From Arabidopsis thaliana (Eukaryota > Streptophyta > Magnoliopsida > Brassicales > Brassicaceae), in NCBI RefSeq assembly GCF_000001735.4, contig NC_003076.8, forward strand, positions 4,836,001 through 4,900,000: a stretch of DNA of 64,000 nucleotides. Reading direction: 5' to 3'. Below the pieces are notes generated by a model, which worked only from the letters and a program-made list of their open reading frames with translations, was not told the origin of the DNA and did not search any database. This document shows, in pieces, positions 34,773-46,800 of the stretch. Each line of letters starts with the position of its first letter. Positions within the stretch are counted from its first letter, which is position 1. The position numbers were made by a program, and so were the translations under genes.

Positions 34773-34788
34773 GGCGCCAAATGGTGCC
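34773..34788 (-). promoter_or_regulatory. E2F-type site in a near-palindrome, upstream of PAH1 copy 3
   Basis: GGCGCCAAATGGTGCC, identical to the block at 33116-33131, with TTTGGCGC on the gene's strand. TGGGCC (about 34814) and TGGGCT (about 34830) follow farther upstream. Confidence 0.6.
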
Positions 34789-34925
34789 GTACGTTTCTCT
34801 TCGTAACGTCGTTGGGCCTAAATTAATAATGGGCTTTTATAGGTCGAGGTTAGGCCTTATTGTAAGTATTCATCTGCATTTCTTCTTTGTTTTATATTTA
34901 CTAATATGGATATTTTGTTACAGTT

Positions 34926-35286
34926 TCAGTTGATGAGCAAATACTGCCACAATTGGTCCGTATATGAAACCGTGACTGAGAATTTTAGACCAAACTCTGT
35001 TCTCAATTGTTTATTTGTCAGTATTCGATATGGATTCTTGTTAGAAATATAAATATATTTTTGCTTCTGCTATTTTTGTGACATTTTAATGAAATATATA
35101 TTTAATGTTATGTGACAGCTTTGAATGAGAGCCATTATATATATTTTTGTGACATTTTACTATGTTCATTTGATAAGCTTCTTGCTTCTGCTATGATGAT
35201 TTTTTGAATAAATTTTACATGTCAGACTTTTAGAGATTTTTGTTTATCATTAAGAATCTTTGATAATAAAAAATCAGAGCAGAAGT
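34926..35286 (+). pseudogene. Decayed snoRNA copies of tandem unit 3
   Basis: 34926-35007 fuses the front of snoRNA 1 (GTTGATGAGCAAATACTGC) to most of snoRNA 2; the 25S guide is interrupted (GGTCCGTATATGA instead of GGTCCGTGTTTCTGA). 35184-35286 is a copy of snoRNA 4 with the terminal stem GCTTCTGCT/AGCAGAAG kept but the D box CTGA changed to CAGA. These look like non-functional relics carried along by the tandem duplication. Confidence 0.65.
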
Positions 35287-35819
35287 AATATAATCTTGAC
35301 TTCTTGAGTAATATAATATTTCCAAAACATTTGATAAATCAAATTCAAACCAAATCTTTGCCACCAGTCAGTCACATGGAATGAGTAGTGACCATCAATA
35401 GGCCCTCATGTAATTTGCACTTAGTCACATGGGTGTATATCTATAAATTTAAAACAACAATATCAATGTGAGTTATTGAATCATGTATCAAATTAATTCA
35501 AAAGCAATAATATCAATGAAACACCTATATGTTAGTCACAATAGTCAGGTAACTTCATCATGCAAACAATAAAAAGGACATGACTAATATGTGACAAACC
35601 TATAAAATTGGTATCAAGTTGGAAAAGGCCAAACTTTAGGTCGGCAATAGAAGACAAATTCCAATAATCAATGATCTTTCCCGAAATTTCTGCACTTTCT
35701 CAAATGAAGAAAGTCCAAAAAGATCTCTATACAACCATATCAAAGTATCGGATAATCAATACAGTTCATTTGTGTGAAAAACCACGTAACCATCTCTATG
35801 ACAAAACTCTAATTTGCCA
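35287..35819. other. Intergenic region
   Basis: AT-rich DNA downstream of GLCAT14B (minus) including its probable 3' UTR. Two CAGTCACATGG/TAGTCACATGG motifs lie at about 35368 and 35423. No gene was recognised. Confidence 0.45.
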
Positions 35820-37454
35820 TTACCGGCATTGCCGTGGTCTGAAATTCTCAGTAGATAACAAATAAGTTATGAGTTTCTCGATCCGTTTAGCTCCAAGACC
35901 AGGTTTAATAACCGACGTATCACCAATCACCGCACACGGATCGCTCCCGTTTTCCCTCGTACCAATACACCAACCACCCGGAGTGACCATCCCGTGACTC
36001 CGAAACAATAGTTCCGAATCAATCTTATCGAGAACAGGCTCATCTCTACGGAATTTCCTAGCAAAAGGAGCGTTACTGTCCACCATTCTCTGGAAATCAT
36101 CTAATGTAAGATGGTGAGGATGTTGCTTTGGAGGATTGTCCCATGAGATGAAATGTAAGTCACTGTTAACCGTTGTGTTGGTAAACTCTCGAGCATTGCA
36201 AATCACAGTGTGGAAGTAACCTTCTGGCGATGAAAGGAAGTTTGCGTAATACATTAACACAATTCGAGGAAGATTATCCCATCCCCATATGAAATAATCC
36301 ACAAAAGGTCTAGATAACATCATCCACGCAGATCCTATTAACCAACAACATCAAAAAACCATTAGAGCCTAAGAATTGTTATATCACATCAATGAGTGTA
36401 ACAAGGATCCTACATTTAAGGAAGACTCTACATTTAGACATTCCCATTATGTTGATTACCCAAAACAGGAAAGATTATGAAAAATGAAAGCACCTGTGAA
36501 GAGTTTGAAAGCTGTAGGCATACTTCTCTTCTGTGAAACCCAGAAAACATCAGCTTTCTTTGACATATACAAACCAGGATCAATAATTATAGGCTTTGCT
36601 CTATGAGACCTATACAAGTTTTTACCAAAATTATCAGAGAAAGTTGCCAAAAACAAACTGTTGTAGATTGTAATGTAGCTAGCTAAACTCACTCTTTCCA
36701 GCCAATGTTGCTTGTATGATCGATGAAATTGAGATCTCGAGGAAGATACGAAAACGTATGCAACAGATCTGAAAATCGAATCGACATAATAAACCTCAAA
36801 TGATTCAATTAAAACAATAAACAGAGTCTGAGATTATAAGATCTAAATTTCGTTACCATCTTGTGTTACGAGAGGATAATCAGAGGCACTGAGATTGATG
36901 AACCAATCCCAATCACCACCTTCACGAAGCAAAATCGCTGCAGCGTGAAGTGTATTAGCCACCATAGTTGGACCACGATACGTAACGAAATTAGCCTTAA
37001 CAATCATCCGAACATTTTGAAATCTCTGAAACAGAGTATGATTCGCCACAAAACCACTGAGATCCAATCGTTCCTCCGGTGAAGATTCCCGATCGAGATG
37101 AACAACGTACTGGTTGTTGGGATGATAAAGCGCCATTAGAGTTCGTTTCAGCATCTGACCGTCACCAGAGGAGCCGGAGATTAGATAAGCGAGACGTGGC
37201 GGCGGAGGAGGAGAGACGGAGACGGTGAGTGAGACGGATACTGGATTTATCTTGGATTCGACGAAGACGGAGGATCTAAATCCGTAAACTGAAAATGGAA
37301 TCAAACGAGTTTGACCAGAAGAAGAAGCTAAGTTCGTTAGCAACAAGAGAAAGAGAGAACAAATGGATCCGATTGCTAATGGAAGAATCCATTTTCGGTC
37401 AAGAGATTGTTGCTGGTTACGAACTTGCATGTAATAGCTTTTCAATTTCTTCAT
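35820..37454 (-). CDS. GLCAT14B: Beta-glucuronosyltransferase, GT14 family, arabinogalactan-type
   Basis: Adds glucuronic acid to the galactan side chains of arabinogalactan proteins in the Golgi. Four exons: 37454-36857, 36768-36693, 36609-36494 and 36334-35820, giving 434 residues. It is a type II membrane protein with a basic tail and an anchor at about residues 22-44 (WILPLAIGSICSLFLLLLTNLA). The GT14/core-2 branching fold follows: RLAYLISGSSGDG, YVVHLDRESSPEER, DWDWFINLSASDYPLVTQDD, the DLNFIDHTSNIGWK loop and SRPFVDYFIWGWDNLPR. All expected blocks are present. The B assignment versus 14A/C is from memory. Confidence 0.93.
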
Positions 37455-38534
37455 ATTCGAAGCTTCATCAATTTTTAACAGCTCTTAGATGGATTCTTCT
37501 TCAGTGGTTTGTGGCTTAGAGAGACTTGAGAGTGAAGTGTACGAATTACGAAATGGAGAAGATGAATGAAGGAATTGGTGTGTTTTTGTTTGTTTGTTGG
37601 TCTGTTCTTTTCGTATGTTCGATATCTTTATATTACAAAAAAAAATGTTTCACGGTATTTTTGTAATTTTTACTTTTTTCTTCTAAATTTTATCCGATTT
37701 ATGTATGTTTTGACAATGATTTAATATTCATTATACAGTATCATGTGTTATTTATCTGATAGTTTAAGTACATTTTATCCCAGTCAAAGTTTCTATTTCT
37801 GAAGAAAATATATTGTTTGAATAATAGTAAATGGTCATTTCAAATCTTCTAATTCTTTTTAGTAAGTATATAATGGTTGCTTAAGAAACGATACACTTTT
37901 TTAGGAGTAGTATGGAAAGGGTTTAAATTAATGAAGAGCATTTAACTGGTCTTCCAAGTTTATTCTTTCCCATTTTAAGTTATTGACTGTTGAATGACTT
38001 TTGTCAGACTATTAGGCTGACTAATCAGCACTGTAATGCTAATCCCTTAAACACGCAAGGATTAATGGGCTTTAAATCTATGAAAGCCCGAATTGAAACA
38101 CTTTAAGCCCACATACAAAATATCAACTAAAGGGGATGGATGAGTCAAAATGTCGAACAAACCAAAGGCCTCTATCGGCCTTTACATGATTAATTCCCAA
38201 AGACCCAAACTAAGAGATTGATTTTCTTAATTTGTGCAAGTAATTAGCGTTACACACTGAACCGATTTTTTTTCTCTCGATAATAATGTACAGACCTATT
38301 TAAAGTCTATAATGTTAAAACGAATCCAGAAAGTCTAAACTGTATTTTACTTTTCGTATAGTAATTTTTTTTTTTGTTATCTACATATTGAAAATGGGAG
38401 AAAAGCCTACAAGAGAATGTAGAGTAGTAAAAGAATTTTTACGAGAGAGTAAGTACGACGAAAAAAAAAAGAGAGAGTAAGTACAAAAGATATTCTTCTC
38501 TATCGAGACTAGTTCATCCCCAAAGTGGAAAGAT
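37455..38534. other. Intergenic region between GLCAT14B and the LOB gene
   Basis: The left end holds the GLCAT14B promoter. TGGGCT/AGCCC motifs occur near 38067, 38085 and 38105, and GGCC motifs near 38165-38180, resembling a small promoter, but no gene could be linked to them. The remainder is AT-rich. Confidence 0.45.
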
Positions 38535-39806
38535 CTACGGAAATGGGAAGTCATCATCCTTGGTCATAGATTGATATGCACTGTTAATTAAAAACAAAAG
38601 AAACAGCATTAGTAGGATGGTATCGTGTAATTATAAATAATAATAAAATGCGTAAGCCATTTTAGGCCAAAAGCATAGCTTATTGGTCCCACGTATTCTT
38701 CCTTTAAATGTATACTATATAGTATACGGTCTATTAATCTTTAGACTAGTCACTAAAGTCATAACTAATCAAATAAATGTTAACTACTACATTAAAAAAA
38801 CTTTGGCAAGCACTACCAACTGTGAAAAAAAAAAAGTTCTTTCAAGTTATAGAACGACATAAACACGGAATCAAGAATAAACAAGGAGATATTTTTGTTT
38901 ATGCCATTGTATTAAATATTTAAAGTTATGCGTAGTTTTAATCATATAATGTAACAGTTTTTGATCCTAAAAAAAATCATAAAATTAAATAGTGCAAGTA
39001 ATGAAATGAGGAAATCGGAAAACGTACCACTTGTGGCGGGAAACTTGAGCTTCCAAGAGAGACATAATTTCCTCATCAGTAAAGAATTCACGAAACACTC
39101 TCTCGATATCGTTGTTACGAGGAGCACCACCTAGTTGTTCTTGTTCCAACGCTTCAAGATTAACGTCATTTTCGTTGGCATTTGCATGGGAAAGATTCGA
39201 ACCAACCTTTTACCAAAAAAAAAAAAAAAAAGATTCGAACCAAGATTAACGGCCTAGTCTCAGTCACACACTCCTCGTGTACGAAATTACCACAATACCC
39301 TCCGCCGCTCAAGAATTCGATCGTGCCATCGTCGTTGTTTGCGGTGAGGTTTCGAAAAGGATTTACGGCGGAGGAGGGATCTAAGAAGTTGTTAGCGGCG
39401 GAATTAAAGAAGCTGGCGGCGGTGGGATTGAAGAAAGCGGCGGTGATTTGATCACGGGTGCGACGTAGTTCAGCGGTGACGAGTGCGATTTGGGTTCGAA
39501 GATGGAAAATGTATTCGTGACAGCCACCGACGGGCCGGGGAATTGAGAGCGTATGTTGGATTCGTATATGATCGAGCTCATTGCTTCTCTTTGTTCCTCC
39601 GGAGACAATCCTAATTCTTTGAGCTTTTTTTGGAGACGGGTATTGGAATGTAGACGATGAAAGTTTTGGAACTCTTGATGTCGCTCCGCCGGAAAGTAAG
39701 GACGAAAGAAACAGTCCGGTGTGCAACGACGGCGTTGGTGCCTGCAAGCGGCGCATTGGTTGACATAACCGCCGTTATTTACGCCGGAAGAGCCTTGCAA
39801 TGTCAT
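38535..39806 (-). CDS. LOB-domain protein, probably frame-shifted
   Basis: The LOB zinc-finger-like block is complete: CAACRHQRRRCTPDC fits C-x2-C-x6-C-x3-C. A diverged GAS block follows (FQNFHRLHSNTRLQKKLKEL). The frame from the ATG at 39806 then leaves the domain after SNIRSQFPGP. The domain's C-terminal coiled-coil (GCHEYIFHLRTQIALVTAEL) continues in a different frame, so a one-base shift lies at about 39525-39545. Further coding-like segments follow: NENDVNLEALEQEQLGG to AQVSRHK (about 39171-39028) and, across a 447-base intron, AYQSMTKDDDFPFP ending at 38535. Either the gene is a recent pseudogene or an unusual splice restores the frame. LOB proteins are plant transcription factors; this one carries no recognised symbol. 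Confidence 0.6.
39191..39243 (+). mobile_element. Tiny poly(A) retro-insertion with target-site duplication
   Basis: AAAGATTCGAACCAA occurs at 39191-39205 and again at 39229-39243. Between them are CCTTTTACC and a run of about 17 A. The pre-insertion site can be read by removing one copy. Poly(A) plus a 15-base duplication is the mark of LINE-type target-primed insertion, here cut down to nine bases of body. It lies inside the LOB gene in antisense orientation. Confidence 0.7.
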
Positions 39807-40897
39807 CAAGATGATGACTGATCTGATGTGAGAATCAAGAAGAAAATGAGTTTGTTAGGCATCGTCGCCGATTTTGTTATAGTTTTTTTTTTCTGTAGAG
39901 TGGGAAAAAAGAAAGATTGAAACGAGTATTTATAGAGAACAGAGTGAAGCAAGAAGAATTATAAGAGATAGATTTGATAATTATAAAGAATTAAAAAGCT
40001 TCTCTAATAACAAATGTCGTTATAGCTCGGTTTAATTCTGTTTTTTTTTTCCAGATTATAAACCCCACTTCAAGTCGTTTTGTTTAACTAATTAGTGGAC
40101 GAACCATGAGTCAACAATATTTTAGAATTTGGCTTTAACCAACAGACAATATTTCTTCAACATTTGCTCTTTCAGTCATTTGATTGGATAACAATATATT
40201 TGATAGGCTACACACATGGACCATTTCGATTACTTGAAAATTTAAAACGCGTTCTATTGACCTTCTCATTAGGCATTGTGAATTTACTAGTGTATAATTA
40301 CATTGTGATATTTAATTGTGGATACACAAGAATAATCACAATTTTAGAACTTCCTAAAAAGAACACCGTAAATATTATCATGTATCCACTTATTTTTTAA
40401 AAATTCACTTGAGTTTTGTATAGTTGTCGGTCGGTGGTTAATTAAATTATTAATGACCATGATTTTAATAAACCAAGCAAAATCTATATATAATGGTAAT
40501 CATTTTTTTTTTGTAATTCTGATTCAAAGCAACGCCTCTGACGCCTGAATCTTCTGGCTCTCTCTCTTTCCTCGTGCCATCAGCGCACTATCTCTAGCTA
40601 TTGCTCTCTCTGCTTGTGATCATCATTTTCCCCAGTAACGTTTCTCCTCGACTTTTTCTCTGCGAGATCTCGCATTGCTCTCTCATGTTATGCACTACCT
40701 GTTTCTTCTATTTATGATCCTATCTTAGTTGCGGCCATGATTCCGAGATTGTTCCAAACCCAAGCGATTTAGTCTCTGTTCTCTCTGAACGAATTTTTCG
40801 TTGTGTTTTGTGAATCTCTGATTTCAGACGGAGAACGAGAGAACGTCGTTCGAGGAACGAAACGGAAAGAGGTTCGTATCGGGAGGAGAGAGCGAAA
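39807..40897. other. Divergent intergenic region and VIH1 5' UTR
   Basis: The left part is the LOB gene promoter; the middle is AT-rich. From about 40500 the sequence turns CT-rich and GC-richer (CTCTCTCTCTTTCC), the likely VIH1 leader. No other gene was seen. Confidence 0.45.
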
Positions 40898-43800
40898 ATG
40901 GGGGTGGAAGAAGGAGCTGGTGTTGATAAGAAGATAACGATTGGAGTCTGCGTCATGGAAAAGAAGGTGAAATGCGGCCCCGAGGTTTTGTTTCCTTTCG
41001 TGCTTTTATTATCGCGTTTTCTTGCTCTGACGAACAGATTGCGATAGTTTCGTTGAATCTGTTGTTACTCCGGTGAGGTTTTCAATTTCACTCTGATGTC
41101 TCGCTTATTGAGATTGTTCGTGTGTGTGGATTTTCTAGGTTTTTTCAGCTCCCATGGGACAAATTATGGACAGGATACATGCGTTTGGCGAATTTGAGGT
41201 AGTTTTTCACTTTCTCGATTTTTCTCATGATTGAGGATTTGATGTTTCTCAGGTTTTTCATTTGGTGATTTTTCACCTGGAGAATAAAAATGTCTCTTGA
41301 AAAGACTTAGTTCTAATTTGTGATTTCAATTTTATTGGAAGATGTTTTCCTGGGGTAATTTTTACAAGTTGTTTGTGTCTGTCTCTGTGGATTCTCTATA
41401 GTGTATTCTCTTCTTTTTTCCTTTTTATTTGTGATCTCATGGACCCATTGTTACCACTTTATTAGATTATACATTTTGGGGACAAGGTCATACTTGAAGA
41501 CCCAGTAGAAAGGTACGTCTCTAAACAAATTTATGAATATCGTTTTTACTTTTGGTTTTATCCTATTTAATTCATGGATTTGTACCAATTCTCTCTATTA
41601 GATTATATGGAGAGAGTGTAGTTAATGATTATCAAGTACCATTATATTCTTGGACCACAAATTCACCAGGGACTTTACTCCCTTTACTGTTTCAGTTGGC
41701 CGATTTGTGATTGTTTGATTGCTTTCTATTCCTCTGGATATCCTCTTGAGAAAGTTCAAGCATATTCTTCTTTAAGAAAGTGAGTTCTACCTTTTTAACC
41801 TTTGTTGATTGTTCAGTAAATAAATTGAGTTTGGCTTTTGAGTTCAAACTTCTATATTCAGGCCCTTTTTAGTGAATGAACTCGATCCCCAATATCTTCT
41901 TCATGACCGCCGGAAAGTGTATGAGGTAACTATTTTACATTGCATGAAAGTTGGCCTGTGCATTTCTAATCACCATGTCATTTTCTTTTTTCATGTCTCC
42001 CACTCATTTATTTTCTTCACATTACCGTCGTTCATGAATAAGAAGAGCTACATACTTTCTCCTAAATTAGTAAAATTTTCTATTGATGGGCATCTATAGC
42101 ATCTTGAGATGTATGGTATCCCAGTTCCTAGATATGCTTGTGTCAATAGAAAAGTACCAGACGAAGATCTTGATTATTTCGTCGAGGAAGAAGATTTTGT
42201 TGAGGTTAAAGGTGAACGATTCTGGAAGCCATTTGTGGAAAAGCCCGTCAATGGTGAGCTTCTCTTTTCAAATCTTTGATCAAAGTTTCTGAAACATTCT
42301 TAAACTACCCATGAACTACAAATCTAAGTTTGATTATGTGTCACTGAAATATTCTTACATTTGGTGTATTAGGTGAAATCGTTTTTTTATGTTTTGTTTA
42401 ATTCAGTCTTCCCTCTGCATATGCGTGGGATGTAAATAGTAGATGAATTTTAAATTTACAGCCTGATACACTTTCAAGAAATGTGATTTAATTGAACACA
42501 ATGATGTTTCTGAGTTTCTATTATTTTTCCTTGCTATATCAGCAGTGATCCCAATTGTTTCCCTGATTTGCAGATTTTTTTAATTGTCTACTAATAATGA
42601 AATTTTTTATGCTTGTAAAGGAGATGACCATAGTATAATGATATACTACCCTAGCTCAGCTGGTGGAGGCATGAAAGAATTGTTTCGTAAGGTACTGCTT
42701 CTTTCTGCAGAACTTGACTTCCTGTGAATTGAACTTGGTCTAATATTATTTTAATTTTCTTGGTACATTACTGAAGTTGGCTCGTTCACTACCTAATGTC
42801 TTTCTGCAGATATTGGTTCTTCTCGGATTGAACATTTTAGTTTCAAATGATTGTAATAATTTGTGGCACATTTCTGTGGTTAGCAATATTTCTTTCTGAC
42901 CCAATGTTTTTGTTTTAGGTTGGGAATCGATCAAGTGAGTTTCATCCTGATGTCAGAAGAGTAAGGAGAGAAGGTTCTTATATATATGAGGAGTTTATGC
43001 CTACTGGGGGAACTGATGTCAAGGTTGTGATTTTTGTTGCTGTCTAGATAAGCTTATTCTGTTTTAATCCATGACCAGGCTACTTAACCTTTCTTAAAAC
43101 ATTGAATGTGTTTTTATGCTCTTGTTTATCCAGGTCTCATAAATTGAGATAGTTGCCGTGTTAATGTCCTTATGCTGTTTTGTTGTCCTGTTTGTTCCTG
43201 CAATGGATATTTTTCCATGTCGTAAGGCTATCTGGAATAGTTTTTTTTTTCTGGATTATGTTTTGGTTGAAGCTTGGCTTTGACGAGTTTTTGACTGACA
43301 GTCTACCCTGAAATACAGGTCTACACTGTGGGTCCCGAATATGCACACGCTGAAGCAAGAAAATCACCTGTTGTTGATGGTGTAGTAATGAGAAATCCAG
43401 ATGGGAAGGAAGTAAGTCTGCTGATCTTTACCAAACCATTCCACATATGAAATCTTATGTCGCTTTTTCCATGAACAATGGAGCTATGGTTAACAGGGTA
43501 CTAAAGGCGTCGAGTATATAGAGGAATTGTAACTTATGTCTTATGATGGTATAGAATTTGATCAAAAATCAGTATTGTTATTTTATTGAACAGGTGAGAT
43601 ATCCAGTTTTACTTACACCTGCTGAGAAACAAATGGCGAGAGAAGTTTGCATTGCATTTAGGCAAGCGGTATGTGGTTATTCCAGTTATCTGACTGTCAT
43701 TGTGTCTTGCAGAGTTCTATCGCCTCATAATTTTATATGTGCAACAGTAATAAGGAGACATGCCTGAGTCTCTCTCATAATGCTTAGATTGGAAATTGTT

Positions 43801-46800
43801 GAGCTAACTCTTTTATTTTAATACATAAGAAAATAAATCAAGTAATTGTAGATTACAAATGAACTGTTTTTAAATGTTCTCTTTCATATCTTCTCCACAA
43901 TAGAATTAGACTTAGTGTTAAAGTCTTGCTTCTGGTGTAGTTTGTTTGAAGGAATGATTACGAAATGTTGTTACCTGGAAAAGTTGAAGATATTATTGTA
44001 TAATGCATTAGTGGAATTATTTTCATGTCTGCAGGTTTGCGGTTTTGATCTCCTACGATCTGAGGGAAGTTCATATGTTTGTGACGTAAATGGATGGAGT
44101 TTTGTGAAGAACTCCTATAAGTGAGACACTAATCTGGACTTCTATTTTTCTTCTCAGTTCTGCTTATTGTTTCAGTTATATCTTCGCAAGGAAAATCACA
44201 AATCATTGTATATTTGCTGCCGCTGACCTAGCTCTATAGTTAATAAATTAATCTCATTGAGTGAATTTCAATTCTAGAGGTTTTTAGCAGCATCTTTTGC
44301 CTTCTAAAAGATCGTACATTTTGGCATAAGCTAGTAGAGGCAGAGCTCATTGCTTATTATTTGAGATAAACACTGTGTCATCGTCATATCCACTTTTGGA
44401 ACTCTCAGTTTGTATTCATTTGGAGTTTTAATCAGAAATGTCACCAGATCTCTTTCTCTGTAAGGTATTACGACGATGCTGCTTGTGTGCTACGGAAAAT
44501 GTTTTTGGATGCAAAGGCTCCTCATCTTTCTTCAACAATTCCTCCCATTCTGCCATGGAAAATCAACGAACCTGTCCAATCTAATGAAGGTCTTACCCGC
44601 CAAGGAAGTGGCATCATCGGAACTTTTGGGCAGTCAGAGGAGCTACGCTGTGTCATTGCTATTGTTCGGCAGTATGTTTTAGCATATGATCACCTGTCCT
44701 CTCTTAACTCCTCTCTGTTCACCCAGGCCCTGAGTTCTGTTTATCTTCTCTTGACAGTGGTGATAGAACCCCCAAGCAGAAAGTGAAACTAAAAGTTACA
44801 GAGGAGAAACTGTTAAACCTGATGTTGAAGTACAATGGAGGAAAACCAAGAGCTGAGGTGAGAGGCTTGGGATTTTCCACCTTCAACTTTGCCCCGCCTA
44901 TAGGGATTTTCTGATACCGTGTATTTTTTTTTTCCTTTTTTACAGACAAAACTTAAAACTGCCGTCCAATTGCAAGATCTATTGGATGCCACAAGAATGT
45001 TAATTCCTCGTGCAAGGTAGACCCCTAATAATGATCTTATAACTTGAGTTATGCTTGCAGTATTTAAGCCTTTCCTTGCTTAAGTGGTACTCTGGAATAC
45101 AAAAATTTTTTACTGATTAAGAGAACCAGTGGATTCAAGAATTTCATGGATGAACTGAAAGAAATTTAACTTGAATGAGTGAGCTAACCAAACAGTGGCT
45201 TTCATATGTTAATTTTCTACTTGTTACAAATTCCTTTGCTGAACTGGACTTTTGTTTATGATCATCCCGGTAAAGCTTTTTCTGTATTGACGAATATGCT
45301 TCATTGACATTAACTAGTGATGTAATTCATGAGTACAATTTTAAATCTGGCAACTAACTTATTGTATTTATGTTTGATGTTTAGATCAGGTGAAAGTGAT
45401 AGTGATGCAGAAGACCTTGAACACGCTGACAAGCTTCGGCAAGTTAAAGCCGTTCTTGAAGAGGTTGTGTGCCTTCAAAATCTTATTTTTTCTTTCTTTT
45501 CTCTGAGCTATATCCATTTCGCAGTCCCATTGTATTGTTTATAGTCCTTGTAATTAGCTGTACAGTAACAGTTACAGCCTGCAAACTCAGTCTCATGTTA
45601 TAGATGTGTAAAATTTGCAGGGTGGGCATTTCTCTGGCATATACAGGAAGGTTCAACTGAAGCCGTTGAAATGGGTTAACGTACCAAAAAGTGATGGTGA
45701 AGGCGAAGAGGAACGCCCAGTGGAAGCTCTTATGGTTCTGAAATACGGGGGTGTTCTAACTCATGCTGGTAGAAAGCAGGTAACACTATATTTGTTAGCA
45801 GACGAGTATGTCAAATGCAGTGCAAAGTTCAGTACTGGTATTGGTAATAGTTAGTGTATGGCTACCTAACACCAGTGCAGGCAGTTGAGGAATTCATCTC
45901 TGATTTCTTTGATGTTTGCTTAATTTTTTCCACAGGCCGAAGAGCTTGGTAGATACTTTCGAAACAATATGTATCCAGGTGACAACACATTACCTGCTTG
46001 ATTTGTCCAATCATTTCATATTCTACCTTCCATATGTCTCATACAATTTTCTGAAACAGTCCATTGTAGTTGTGTTGATCAATATACATTTATTTCTAAG
46101 TGGTTAATGAAAAACTGGGGATATGCTTTCAGGGGAAGGTACCGGTTTGCTCCGTCTCCATAGTACATACCGTCACGACCTTAAAATTTACAGCTCTGAC
46201 GAGGGACGTGTTCAGGTACAACTTTCTGCCGATTTCGTATTGACGATGACCATTGAGCATTCAAATGTTCACTATATCTTCTGGATATTCCTCATCGGTT
46301 GCACTGAGATATGATATGAATGTATGCAGATGTCTGCAGCTGCTTTTGCCAAAGGCCTGCTTGACCTAGAAGGACAGCTGACCCCAATCCTGGTTTGCCA
46401 TTTTCTTTTACCTAGCTAGTATAGTGCCTGGCAATGTCATAATCATTAAATGTCTTATCTTTTTCTCTAGGTTTCTCTGGTAAGTAAGGACTCTTCCATG
46501 TTGGATGGCCTTGATAATGCCAGCAGTGAAATGGAAGCAGCTAAGGTTTGTCTCTCTCTTTACTACATCTTGATTGTGGCTTCAGCAGATATGAGACGAA
46601 TGAAAGGATGTTTAGGTGCTATTTAGAAGCATCAACCAATAGTCAGTAGTGACATTCATAACGTTCTAGATTGGATCTATCTCTAATACACCGAAAGTTT
46701 TCTTTCTAAATTGACTAAATAGAGGCCTTTCCAATGCACTTACTCATCGAATGTTTGAACTAATGGTTTTTCATGCATGGCTTAGATGGTTGAATTTCAT

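Noticed and set aside
39229-39245. GGTTCGAATC on the minus strand, like a tRNA T-loop
   Set aside because: No D-arm, anticodon arm or acceptor pairing upstream; it is simply the target-site sequence duplicated by the poly(A) insertion.
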